Shown here in pieces: positions 1 to 5,668 of a stretch of DNA of 5,668 nt; positions within the stretch are counted from its first letter, which is position 1; every line of letters begins with the position of its first letter. This DNA is from an uncultured Agathobacter sp. (GTDB taxonomy: Bacteria > Bacillota > Clostridia > Lachnospirales > Lachnospiraceae). The DNA lies in the NCBI GenBank assembly GCA_934358675.1, contig CAKRKX010000125.1, positions 1 through 5,668 of the forward strand, given 5' to 3'. The notes under the pieces were generated by a model, which did not search any database, had not been told where the DNA came from, and was given only the letters and a program-made list of their open reading frames with translations. The position numbers and the translations under genes were made by a program.

Positions 1-385
<385 letters not shown>

Positions 386-422
386 ATATTTATCAATTCA
401 TTGCTTTGTTAACATGTTTATA

Positions 423-451
423 TTTTTACCATCCATAACAGATGGGAAAAA
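423..451 (-). repeat. Imperfect hairpin just after the grpE stop, in the grpE-dnaK spacer
   Basis: Positions 423-433 and 441-451 are inverted repeats: five A-T pairs, one mismatch (428/446), then five mixed pairs around CCATC/GATGG, with a 7-nt loop. It begins 3 nt after the grpE stop codon. In the transcribed direction the T run lies 5' of the hairpin and the A run 3', the opposite of an intrinsic terminator, so it should not stop transcription into dnaK. A role in mRNA stability or processing between grpE and dnaK is possible but is inference; chance formation in AT-rich DNA cannot be excluded. The rest of the 83-bp spacer is AT-rich with no convincing internal promoter. Confidence 0.4.
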
Positions 452-454
452 GCG

Positions 455-1102
455 TTATTCACTTACCACAGCGACCATACTGTGACGGACTACTGTATCT
501 TTGTACATGTAACCCTTCTGCAGCTCCTGTGCAACCACACCCGGTTCATACTCATCGCTCTCCACCTGCATCACCGCATTGTGAAGATCCGGATCAAATT
601 CCTGTCCGAGCGCTTCGATCGGTTTCACTCCAATGGAATCAAACTCGGTCATCATCTGCTTATATATTTTATCCATGCCGGTCACAAAAGCGTCATCCTT
701 CTGTTCCTCCGGCACTGCTGCAAGGCCTCTCTCAAAATTGTCCACAACCGGAAGGATCTTCTCGATAATGGATCTTGCTCCCATATCAAACATCTGGGAT
801 TTTTCTTTCTCGGAGCGTTTGCGGAAGTTATCAAACTCTGCCATCTGACGTCTGAGTCGATCATTTAAATCTTCGATCTGCTCATCCTTTTTGTCTTTCT
901 TCTTTTTCTTACCGAAAAGGCCTTTGTCCTTGGCATCCTTTTCCTCAGACTCCTCTGCCTCCGATTCCCCGGCAGCATCTTTTGTTTCTGCTTCTTCTGC
1001 TTCCTGTTCCTGCGTATTTTCAGCCGCTTCGTTTTCCGCTTCCGCAGCTTCATTTTCTTTTTTTAATTCTTCATCCATGACGTCTTTCTTATTCTCTGCC
1101 AT
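455..1102 (-). CDS. grpE: Nucleotide exchange factor GrpE
   Basis: GrpE is a dimeric cytoplasmic co-chaperone that opens the DnaK nucleotide cleft to release ADP. The predicted protein is 215 residues. Residues about 9-60 are a very acidic, low-complexity tract containing an imperfect repeat (NEAAEAENEAAEN) and rich in Glu and Ala. A lysine run (KKKKK, 65-69) follows. Next comes the long helix of the coiled-coil dimer, about 72-125, with the typical QMAEFDNFRKRSEKEK segment (87-102), and then the C-terminal beta-wing domain with FDPDLHNAV (169-177) and GYMYKDTVVRHSMVAV, both GrpE signatures. I chose the ATG at 1102 because AAGGTGG lies 5 nt upstream and the product begins MAENKKD. An in-frame GTG at 1126 would overlap hrcA by 11 nt and has no support. 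It follows hrcA by 13 nt, so the two are co-transcribed and perhaps translationally coupled. The acidic tail is longer than in E. coli GrpE (197 residues in total). Confidence 0.96.
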   Translation of the reverse strand: MAENKKDVMDEELKKENEAAEAENEAAENTQEQEAEEAETKDAAGESEAEESEEKDAKDKGLFGKKKKKDKKDEQIEDLNDRLRRQMAEFDNFRKRSEKEKSQMFDMGARSIIEKILPVVDNFERGLAAVPEEQKDDAFVTGMDKIYKQMMTEFDSIGVKPIEALGQEFDPDLHNAVMQVESDEYEPGVVAQELQKGYMYKDTVVRHSMVAVVSE

Positions 1103-1107
1103 GCCTA

Positions 1108-1114
1108 CCACCTT
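1108..1114 (-). promoter_or_regulatory. Ribosome binding site of grpE
   Basis: The minus strand reads AAGGTGG, 5 nt before the ATG at 1102 and next to the hrcA stop codon (TAG, 1118-1116). It matches the anti-Shine-Dalgarno tail less well than the dnaK site. Its position favours the ATG at 1102 over the upstream in-frame GTG at 1126. Confidence 0.55.
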
Positions 1115-1115
1115 T

Positions 1116-2180
1116 CTAAGAATCACCCTTATTCTTATCGAAGATTCCGTCTAACTGAGCCTTCAGATTTTTCAGGTTATCCACTACATTTTCGTAATCC
1201 ATACGTTTCGGTCCAACGATTCCGATGGTTCCCTTAACGCCTTCCCCGAGATCATACGTTGCTGTCACAACACTGCAGTCCTTCATCGTGCGGATCGGAG
1301 TTTCATTTCCTATATAAACCTGAATACCGGTTCCTTTGTCGTCGCCGTCATCGGAAAGTGATTCAGTTACAAGGTTTAACAGTTCATCCTTCTCTTCAAA
1401 TGTGGAGAGAAGATTCGTTGCACTCTCGGAATCGGAAAGTTCCGGGTACTTGAGGATGTTCGTCGCCCCGCTGGTGTAAATCTGAAGATCCTCATTATCA
1501 CTCAGGGTCTGTGCCAGAGTGTCAAGCACATCGCTTACGATCATCGAATGGATTCCCGCCTGCTCCTTGAGCTTGGCGATCGTTCCAAGGTTGATCTCCT
1601 GTAACGATAATCCGTTGAGTGCTGTATTTAATAAGATATTCAGTTTCAGGAGCGTTTCATTATCAAGCTGTTCCTCAACCGGAATCATCTGATTTTTGAC
1701 CATATTGCTGTTCATTACGATAACTGCCAGAATGTGGGTGTCATCCACATTCGACAACTGAATGAACTTCACTTTATTTGTACTGTATGCCGGAGCAGAT
1801 ACAAGTGTTGCATAATTGGTATTGTTGGCAAGCATCTTTGCCACCTGCTTTAATACCTGATCCATCTTCTCAGTCTTCTCGATGACGAAGTCCTTCATCT
1901 CCTTGACTTCCCGATCCTTCTCCTGCATCAGATGATCCACATAGAACCGGTATCCTTTATCGGAAGGAATGCGTCCCGCAGAAGTATGCGGCTGTACGAT
2001 ATATCCCAACTCTTCCAGATCTGACATCTCGTTGCGGATCGTTGCGGAACTCAAATTCAGATCCGTGTACTTTGAAATGGTACGGGAACCGACCGGCTCA
2101 CCGGTTGCCAGATAATTGCGGATGATCGCATCTAGTATCTTTACTTTTCTCTCATCTAATTCTTCGTTATCCATTCCCAT
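1116..2180 (-). CDS. hrcA: Heat-shock repressor HrcA
   Basis: HrcA is the dimeric transcription repressor of class I heat-shock genes. It binds the CIRCE inverted repeat and, in characterised Bacillota, is kept active by GroEL. The product is 354 residues, close to the family norm of about 340-350. The N-terminal winged-helix domain includes GEPVGSRTISK (27-37), the recognition helix SSATIRNEM (44-52) and the diagnostic AGRIPSDKGYRFYVD (68-82). A GAF-like regulatory domain follows, and the C-terminus carries GTIGIVGPKRMDYENVV (317-333), the usual HrcA ending. The ATG at 2180 has AGGAG 7 nt upstream. In-frame GTG (2219) and ATG (2210) codons lie in or next to CIRCE without a good ribosome binding site. 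It is the first gene of the operon, 13 nt before grpE. A perfect CIRCE in its own leader implies autorepression and heat induction. Confidence 0.97.
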   Translation of the reverse strand: MGMDNEELDERKVKILDAIIRNYLATGEPVGSRTISKYTDLNLSSATIRNEMSDLEELGYIVQPHTSAGRIPSDKGYRFYVDHLMQEKDREVKEMKDFVIEKTEKMDQVLKQVAKMLANNTNYATLVSAPAYSTNKVKFIQLSNVDDTHILAVIVMNSNMVKNQMIPVEEQLDNETLLKLNILLNTALNGLSLQEINLGTIAKLKEQAGIHSMIVSDVLDTLAQTLSDNEDLQIYTSGATNILKYPELSDSESATNLLSTFEEKDELLNLVTESLSDDGDDKGTGIQVYIGNETPIRTMKDCSVVTATYDLGEGVKGTIGIVGPKRMDYENVVDNLKNLKAQLDGIFDKNKGDS

Positions 2181-2187
2181 TTCACAT

Positions 2188-2192
2188 CTCCT
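2188..2192 (-). promoter_or_regulatory. Ribosome binding site deciding the hrcA start
   Basis: AGGAG on the minus strand stands 7 nt before the ATG at 2180, ideal spacing. A second in-frame ATG follows two codons later (2174). The more upstream candidates at 2210 and 2219 would put this site inside the coding region. Confidence 0.8.
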
Positions 2193-2212
2193 GTCATCCG
2201 GGATTTTCATTG

Positions 2213-2239
2213 TTAGCACTCATTTGTTTGGAGTGCTAA
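2213..2239 (-). promoter_or_regulatory. CIRCE operator (HrcA binding site)
   Basis: TTAGCACTC, a 9-nt spacer and GAGTGCTAA form a perfect 9-bp inverted repeat matching the CIRCE consensus. It lies 20 nt upstream of the hrcA ribosome binding site and just downstream of the predicted transcription start (about 2247-2249), so it falls in the 5' untranslated leader. HrcA bound here should block transcription of hrcA-grpE-dnaK, and the repeat can also form a hairpin in the mRNA. No second copy occurs in the window. Confidence 0.97.
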
Positions 2240-2252
2240 TATCTTTTCTGTT

Positions 2253-2304
2253 AATAAAATAGCACCAAGGGTTTTCGTTGTCAACACCTTGGTGCTATTT
2301 TATT
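2253..2304 (-). terminator. Rho-independent terminator of the chemoreceptor-Dabb transcript
   Basis: A perfect 18-bp inverted repeat (2253-2270 with 2287-2304) encloses a 16-nt loop. The inner part of the stem is GC-rich (GCACCAAGG/CCTTGGTGC) and the outer part is A-T, so the RNA 3' side ends in CTATTTTATT, as an intrinsic terminator should. It begins 20 nt after the Dabb stop codon. The plus strand is even more T-rich beyond the stem, so it could work in both directions, but no plus-strand gene is present to need that. It overlaps the heat-shock promoter. Confidence 0.85.
2256..2284 (-). promoter_or_regulatory. Predicted sigma-A-type promoter of hrcA-grpE-dnaK
   Basis: On the minus strand a perfect -35 box TTGACA (2284-2279) is followed, after exactly 17 bp, by TATTTT (2261-2256; 4 of 6 matches to TATAAT). 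Transcription would start near 2249-2247, directly before CIRCE, which is the usual layout for CIRCE-controlled genes. The -35 box lies in the loop, and the -10 box in the descending arm, of the terminator of the upstream gene. The -35 match and the spacing make this convincing; the -10 box is mediocre, and a register shift of a few bases is possible. Confidence 0.72.
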
Positions 2305-2324
2305 TTTATTTTATAATTCTTTAT

Positions 2325-2627
2325 TTACACTTCGTAATCGATACAGGATCGAACCGCTGTATACGGGCGAACCTTAGTGTCTGCTACCGCCACATGCTTC
2401 GGATGCGTACTGTAATTTTTCAGTGCCTCAACACTCTCGAATGTGGTATCGAGCATCACATCGACGGTTGATGTCGGCAGATACTCGGTGCGGACCGAGA
2501 TATCGGTCATTCCCGGGATCTGTCCATTCAGTCCTTCCAGACCTTCCTTGATGCCTGCGCGGATGTCCGCTTTCTGTTCCTCACTGAATTCAGCCTTTAA
2601 CTTCCATACTATCATATGCTTAACCAA
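2325..2627 (-). CDS. Dabb (stress-responsive A/B barrel) family protein
   Basis: This is a 100-residue protein of the Dabb family (dimeric alpha-beta barrel, ferredoxin-like fold). Bacterial members are small, probably dimeric and cytoplasmic, and mostly of unknown function; the family name comes from plant stress-induced relatives. Evidence is the N-terminal strand VKHMIVWKLK (2-11), the long first helix (FSEEQKADIRAGIKEGLEGL), and the C-terminal HPKHVAVADTKVRPYTAVRSCIDYEV, a typical Dabb ending. The start is TTG at 2627: AGGAG lies 7 nt upstream, and the first residues then align with the usual family start (M-[IV]-K-H). The first ATG, four codons later, is 19 nt from that site and would clip the first strand. 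The gene lies 12 nt after the chemoreceptor stop, so it is probably translated from the same mRNA, and it is followed by a strong terminator. No catalytic residues are recognised and no function is proposed. Confidence 0.88.
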   Translation of the reverse strand: MVKHMIVWKLKAEFSEEQKADIRAGIKEGLEGLNGQIPGMTDISVRTEYLPTSTVDVMLDTTFESVEALKNYSTHPKHVAVADTKVRPYTAVRSCIDYEV

Positions 2628-2634
2628 TTTTCTG

Positions 2635-2639
2635 CTCCT
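2635..2639 (-). promoter_or_regulatory. Ribosome binding site that selects a TTG start for the Dabb gene
   Basis: AGGAG on the minus strand directly follows the last base of the chemoreceptor stop codon (TAA, 2642-2640) and is 7 nt from TTG at 2627. The next in-frame ATG (2615) is 19 nt away, too far. Ribosomes ending the chemoreceptor would sit on this site, which suggests coupled translation. Confidence 0.75.
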
Positions 2640-4700
2640 TTACTGCTCTTCCTGCGGTGCATCCACACCATACAGATCATCTTCCATATCAAAGTGCTTA
2701 ACCAGCGATTCAAGTGTTGCGGCCTGTGCGGCAAGCTCCTGCGACGTTGCGGACGTCTCTTCAGCGGAAGCCGAGTTATCTTCGACACCTCTTGAAATTT
2801 CCTCAATGCCAAGCATGATCTGCTCAATGCTCTCATTCTGCGTCTCATTGTTCTCGGCGCTTTTGCCGATCATTCCATTCACATTCTCAATCGCATCCAG
2901 CACATTCTGCATAGAAGAAACCACTTCGTCCGCAAGTTTACTTCCACGCTCGATCTCCTGAATCGAGATGCCGATCAGATCCTTCGTCGTGTTGGCAGCC
3001 TTCGCACTCTCATCTGCAAGTGAACCGATCTCCGATGCAACAACTGCAAATCCGCGTCCAGCATCGCCCGCTCTCGCCGCTTCAATGGAAGCATTCAGAG
3101 CAAGCAGGTTCGTCTGATCCGCAATATCCTCGATCGTCTTGATAATGCTGACAACTTCGTTCGATGTCTCGGTAATCTTGTCCATTGCCTCCATCATCTG
3201 ATTCATCTGTACCTTGCTCTGCTGCATCATATCGTTGACACGGGAGGTCTCATCCGCAGACTTGTGTGCGTCCTCGGTATTCTCACGCACCTGCTCGGAC
3301 ACCGTCGTGGATGTTGCAACCAGCTCTTCGACCGAAGCAGCCTGCGTACTCGCACCCTCCGCAATGCTCTGTGCTGCCCGGGAAAGTTCGTCCGCGCCGG
3401 AAGAAACCTGTGCCGAACTGTTGATGATATCTTCGATCATTCCCTGCAGTGATCCGGAAATATGCATCATTGCATCTTTTACTTTTGCAAAATCACCCGC
3501 ATAGTCATACTTGAGCTTAAATTTTAGTTTACCGTCCGCAAGACGATTTAATGCATAAGAAATTTCATCAATATAATTAATGTATTCTTTCAACCGGTCA
3601 ACTGTCTTCTGAATCGAATCCGCAAGTTCTCCGATTTCGTTGTCCGAAGACACATTCAAAGATACATGAAGATTGCCTTTTGCAAGTTCCTGCGCAACAC
3701 CATTCAGCGCAACGATCGGCTTGGTGATACTTGCCGCAAGACGCCGGACTGAAAGCACAAGAATTACAACGCCCGTAAGCACCAGAAGAATCACGATCAC
3801 AATACACCGGATCAGGCTTGCAAAATATTCGCTGGACGGCATACAGCTTAAGGTATAATAATCGGTATCTCCGATCTGTCCGACATACCCCTGCTTTCCC
3901 TGACCTTCCGCGCGGTACTTGATTGCCTTGGCTTCACCGCTTTGGATTGCCTCAAGAACCGTTCCCGAAACATTCAGGTCCGCAAGATTCTGCTGCTCGT
4001 TCTCCTTATTCGGATGGTAAATGACCGTACCGTCTCCCATAACAAGGATGACAAATCCGTTATTTCCGATCTTGTAAGCCGGAAGAAGTTCCTCGATATG
4101 TTCCAGAGCGATATCCGCTCCGGCAACACCGATGATATTATTTCCGCTTTGATCATATACAGGAGCTGCCGCACTCAAAATCAACTGTCCCGTGCTCGCA
4201 TCCTCATAGGCTGCCGTCAGAATCGTTTTCTTCTGTTCAACAGCCTGATACCAGCTGCGCTCCGTAATCTGAAAGCTGCTGTCACTGGTATATCCGTCCG
4301 ACTGCGTCAATACGTTGGCATCGATATCACCGATCCAGACTGCAAGAATGTTATCTGCATCGTTCGCCGCAATCTCCTTCATATGGGAAAATACATTCTG
4401 ATAACCATCCGTCTGTGTGATCAGATCCCCGGCACCGGTCTGCGTCATCAGATTCTGTATATCCGCATCCATCGCCATCTGTTCCACGATCGTCTCATAC
4501 TTCTGGAAAAAGATCTCCAGCTGGTACGAAGCAGCCTTCGACTGCATCTGCAGATCGCTTTTCTGTGCACCAAGGCTGATATTTCCAACCATAATGGTGA
4601 CAACCGCTGCCACAACAACAAAGATTGCAATGACAACCGTCAAAATTTTCATCTGCAGTTCTTTTGCAATCTGTTTCCTTTTGTGATTTGTTTTCTTCAT
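2640..4700 (-). CDS. Methyl-accepting chemotaxis protein with dCache sensor, probably sensing amino acids
   Basis: This is a complete 686-residue inner-membrane chemoreceptor that passes extracellular ligand signals to CheA/CheW. The layout is: basic N-terminus; TM1 about 18-38; extracellular dCache_1 domain about 40-290; TM2 about 294-317; HAMP about 319-371; a second HAMP-like segment about 380-430 ([18 protein letters not shown]); then the cytoplasmic signalling hairpin. The membrane-distal Cache module has R148-x-W150-Y151, Y165-x-D167 and D196, matching the R/W/Y-x-D/D pattern of the published dCache amino-acid-binding motif. The hairpin tip is [19 protein letters not shown] (528-546) followed by [11 protein letters not shown]. 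Likely methylation sites are the Glu pairs at 458-459 (ASVEELVA) and 647-648 (ASAEETSA). No C-terminal CheR-docking pentapeptide is seen. The ATG at 4700 has AGAGGGG 7 nt upstream. It probably heads a two-gene operon with the Dabb gene. The amino-acid ligand is inference; family and topology are secure. Confidence 0.96.
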   Translation of the reverse strand: MKKTNHKRKQIAKELQMKILTVVIAIFVVVAAVVTIMVGNISLGAQKSDLQMQSKAASYQLEIFFQKYETIVEQMAMDADIQNLMTQTGAGDLITQTDGYQNVFSHMKEIAANDADNILAVWIGDIDANVLTQSDGYTSDSSFQITERSWYQAVEQKKTILTAAYEDASTGQLILSAAAPVYDQSGNNIIGVAGADIALEHIEELLPAYKIGNNGFVILVMGDGTVIYHPNKENEQQNLADLNVSGTVLEAIQSGEAKAIKYRAEGQGKQGYVGQIGDTDYYTLSCMPSSEYFASLIRCIVIVILLVLTGVVILVLSVRRLAASITKPIVALNGVAQELAKGNLHVSLNVSSDNEIGELADSIQKTVDRLKEYINYIDEISYALNRLADGKLKFKLKYDYAGDFAKVKDAMMHISGSLQGMIEDIINSSAQVSSGADELSRAAQSIAEGASTQAASVEELVATSTTVSEQVRENTEDAHKSADETSRVNDMMQQSKVQMNQMMEAMDKITETSNEVVSIIKTIEDIADQTNLLALNASIEAARAGDAGRGFAVVASEIGSLADESAKAANTTKDLIGISIQEIERGSKLADEVVSSMQNVLDAIENVNGMIGKSAENNETQNESIEQIMLGIEEISRGVEDNSASAEETSATSQELAAQAATLESLVKHFDMEDDLYGVDAPQEEQ

Positions 4701-4760
4701 TTTTACGCCCCTCTGAAAATAAACACTCTCAAAACTTTACCCCATTAAAGTGCCAATTTA

Positions 4761-4788
4761 AGTATACTACTTTTACCATCAAAAGCAA
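4761..4788 (-). promoter_or_regulatory. Possible promoter of the chemoreceptor gene
   Basis: In the 123-bp gap between the antiporter and the chemoreceptor, the minus strand has TATACT (4766-4761; 5 of 6 to the -10 consensus) preceded at 16 bp by TTGCTT (4788-4783; 3 of 6 to the -35 consensus). The start would fall near 4754, leaving a leader of about 50 nt. No convincing sigma-D type flagellar/chemotaxis promoter (TAAA with GCCGATAT) was found. The weak -35 box makes this tentative. Confidence 0.4.
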
Positions 4789-4813
4789 ACATAATATTCC
4801 AAAAACCATCAAA
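4775..4813 (-). repeat. Nine-base direct repeat flanking the possible chemoreceptor promoter
   Basis: TTTGATGGT (minus strand) occurs at 4813-4805 and again at 4783-4775, with starts exactly 30 bp apart, near three helical turns. The second copy directly follows the possible -35 box, overlapping its last base. It might be a regulator-binding pair. With AT-rich 9-mers in a short gap, chance remains quite possible. Confidence 0.3.
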
Positions 4814-4823
4814 TATCTGTATT

Positions 4824-5668
4824 TTATTCTTTTTCAAGCAGTCCTGAATACGTATGATCAATTCCGAACGCCCCAAGAGGCGCTGTGATCACGATTGCCA
4901 TGACCGCAACCGACAGAACAATATTTCCACATGGAAGCCCTGCCGCAAGCGGAACCGATCCGATCGCAGCCTGCACTGTTGCTTTCGGCAGATAGGCGAT
5001 CACGCAGAAAAAGCGTTCCTTCCATGTCAACTTTGTTCCTGCAACGCAGATCATCACACCGACGGAACGAAATACAAGAGCCGCGAAGATCATAACGATT
5101 GCCGCGACACCGGCTTGCAGCGTATAACGGATATCGACCGCCGCACCGACCAGAACAAAAAGCACAACTTCCGCCGCAAGCCAGAGTTTTCCGAATTTTT
5201 CCGACAGACGTTTTGACACGAATGCAGTGCTTTTCAACCTGATCACACACGCCATACTGACCACCGCAAGAAGACCTGATACCGCAACGGTTCCTTCCAG
5301 CCATCCCTCAATCGCGATCAGAAGGAACGAAAAACCAAGCACAATGATCACTTTCATGCTGTTGCGCACACAGTGTTCTCGCGCATAGGCCGTCTCAAAG
5401 AACCGATACAGACCGTATCCGACAACGGCTCCCAGGAGAATGCCGAGCACAATGGATACCGGAATATTCACAAAATCGATCACATTGGCACTGCCGCCCT
5501 GCGCCATGCCGAGAAACGTGGTAAATAAGACAATGACAAAAATATCATCACACGATGCTCCCGCAAGGATCATCTGCGGTATCGCTTTGTCCGTGCCGTA
5601 TTTTTTCTCCATCAGGCTGACCATACGCGGCACAACGACCGCCGGTGATACCGCAGCCAGCACCGCTC
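4824..5668 (-). CDS. Cation/proton antiporter, CPA2 family, NHA (SLC9B)-like; C-terminal 280 residues (start beyond right edge)
   Basis: This is an integral membrane exchanger of the Na_H_Exchanger family, swapping Na+ (or Li+/K+) for protons; the ion is not determined. The fragment begins in the conserved AAVSPAVVVPRM helix and holds many hydrophobic segments. Key features, numbered with the GTG codon at 5663 as residue 1 (an internal Val): an adjacent acidic pair in GASCDDIFVI (D39-D40, 5549-5544), the ion-binding pair typical of electrogenic CPA2 antiporters; R199 in the segment LVFRSVGVMI; and LPKATVQAAIG with K227 (4985-4983), a motif strongly recalling the NHA/SLC9B branch. The protein ends soon after its last membrane segment (GLLEKE), so it has no TrkA-N or other cytoplasmic regulatory domain at the C-terminus. 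The true start and N-terminal half lie outside the window. The 123-bp gap downstream shows no clear terminator. Antiporter identity is firm; NHA subtype is likely. Confidence 0.9.
   Translation of the reverse strand, partial: AVLAAVSPAVVVPRMVSLMEKKYGTDKAIPQMILAGASCDDIFVIVLFTTFLGMAQGGSANVIDFVNIPVSIVLGILLGAVVGYGLYRFFETAYAREHCVRNSMKVIIVLGFSFLLIAIEGWLEGTVAVSGLLAVVSMACVIRLKSTAFVSKRLSEKFGKLWLAAEVVLFVLVGAAVDIRYTLQAGVAAIVMIFAALVFRSVGVMICVAGTKLTWKERFFCVIAYLPKATVQAAIGSVPLAAGLPCGNIVLSVAVMAIVITAPLGAFGIDHTYSGLLEKE

Noticed and set aside
423..451. Hairpin after grpE as a transcription terminator
   Set aside because: In the transcribed direction the T run precedes the stem and an A run follows it, the reverse of an intrinsic terminator.
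442..768. Plus-strand open frames opposite grpE (442-768, 482-868)
   Set aside because: The minus strand encodes an unmistakable GrpE here; the antisense translations are rich in Cys, His and Pro without domain features.
1103..1126. GTG start for grpE overlapping hrcA
   Set aside because: It would add eight residues that do not resemble GrpE, and the ATG at 1102 has its own ribosome binding site.
891..1154. Plus-strand frame encoding a Phe/Ser-rich, hydrophobic-looking protein
   Set aside because: It is the mirror of the Glu/Lys-rich GrpE tail, whose GAA/AAG codons read as TTC/CTT on the other strand.
2181..2219. Upstream hrcA starts (GTG 2219, ATG 2210)
   Set aside because: GTG lies within CIRCE, and neither has a suitable ribosome binding site, whereas ATG 2180 has AGGAG at 7 nt. 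The ATG at 2210 is not fully excluded.
2443..2961. 172-codon plus-strand frame, Ser-rich
   Set aside because: It spans the antisense of two real genes and their junction; the composition reflects reversed Ala/Glu codons of the receptor C-terminus.
3942..4748. 268-codon plus-strand open frame antisense to the chemoreceptor
   Set aside because: It lies opposite a clearly recognisable receptor, its translation has no family features, and it has no supported ribosome binding site.
4701..4823. Terminator after the antiporter or riboswitch before the chemoreceptor
   Set aside because: Only weak AT-rich inverted repeats are present; no GC-rich stem with T tract and no recognisable aptamer.
5661..5663. 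GTG at 5663 as start of the antiporter
   Set aside because: The reading frame stays open to the window edge and the GTG falls within the conserved AAVSPAVV helix, so it is an internal valine codon.

Overview
The window looks like chromosomal DNA from a low- to mid-GC Gram-positive anaerobe, most likely a motile member of the Clostridia, with Lachnospiraceae as the best guess. This rests on five things: the hrcA-grpE-dnaK gene order, a perfect CIRCE operator, strong AGGAGG-type ribosome binding sites, a DnaK lacking the roughly 24-residue segment found in Gram-negative DnaK, and a Clostridia-style chemoreceptor. No 16S or other taxonomic marker is present, so the family assignment is inference. 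All six genes lie on the minus strand and are described here in the direction of transcription, from high to low coordinates.

(1) 5668-4824: the C-terminal 280 residues of a monovalent cation/proton antiporter of the CPA2 (NHA/SLC9B-like) type, cut by the window edge. (2) 4823-4701: a 123-bp AT-rich gap with a plausible promoter for the next gene. (3) 4700-2640: a complete 686-residue methyl-accepting chemotaxis protein with a dCache sensor that carries the residues of the known amino-acid-binding motif. (4) 2627-2325: a small Dabb-family protein that starts at TTG 12 nt after the chemoreceptor stop, so the two are almost certainly co-transcribed. (5) 2324-2181: a compact control region. It holds an 18-bp perfect inverted repeat that should terminate the chemoreceptor-Dabb transcript, a sigma-A-type promoter for the heat-shock operon built into that same repeat, and the CIRCE operator. 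(6) 2180-1116 hrcA, 1102-455 grpE and 371-1 dnaK (5' part only): the class I heat-shock operon.

HrcA represses its own operon through CIRCE. DnaK is the Hsp70 chaperone and GrpE its nucleotide exchange factor; a dnaJ would normally follow beyond the left edge. The antiporter and the chemoreceptor-Dabb pair have no clear functional tie to the heat-shock operon.

The gene content is ordinary, and I see no new defence, mobile or RNA system. The most interesting structure is the intergenic region at 2213-2304, where terminator, promoter and operator are packed together and share a TAGCAC/GTGCTA core. No tRNA, rRNA, CRISPR array, insertion sequence or attachment site was seen. No gene-free stretch exceeds 300 bases; the three larger gaps are 123, 144 and 83 bp.
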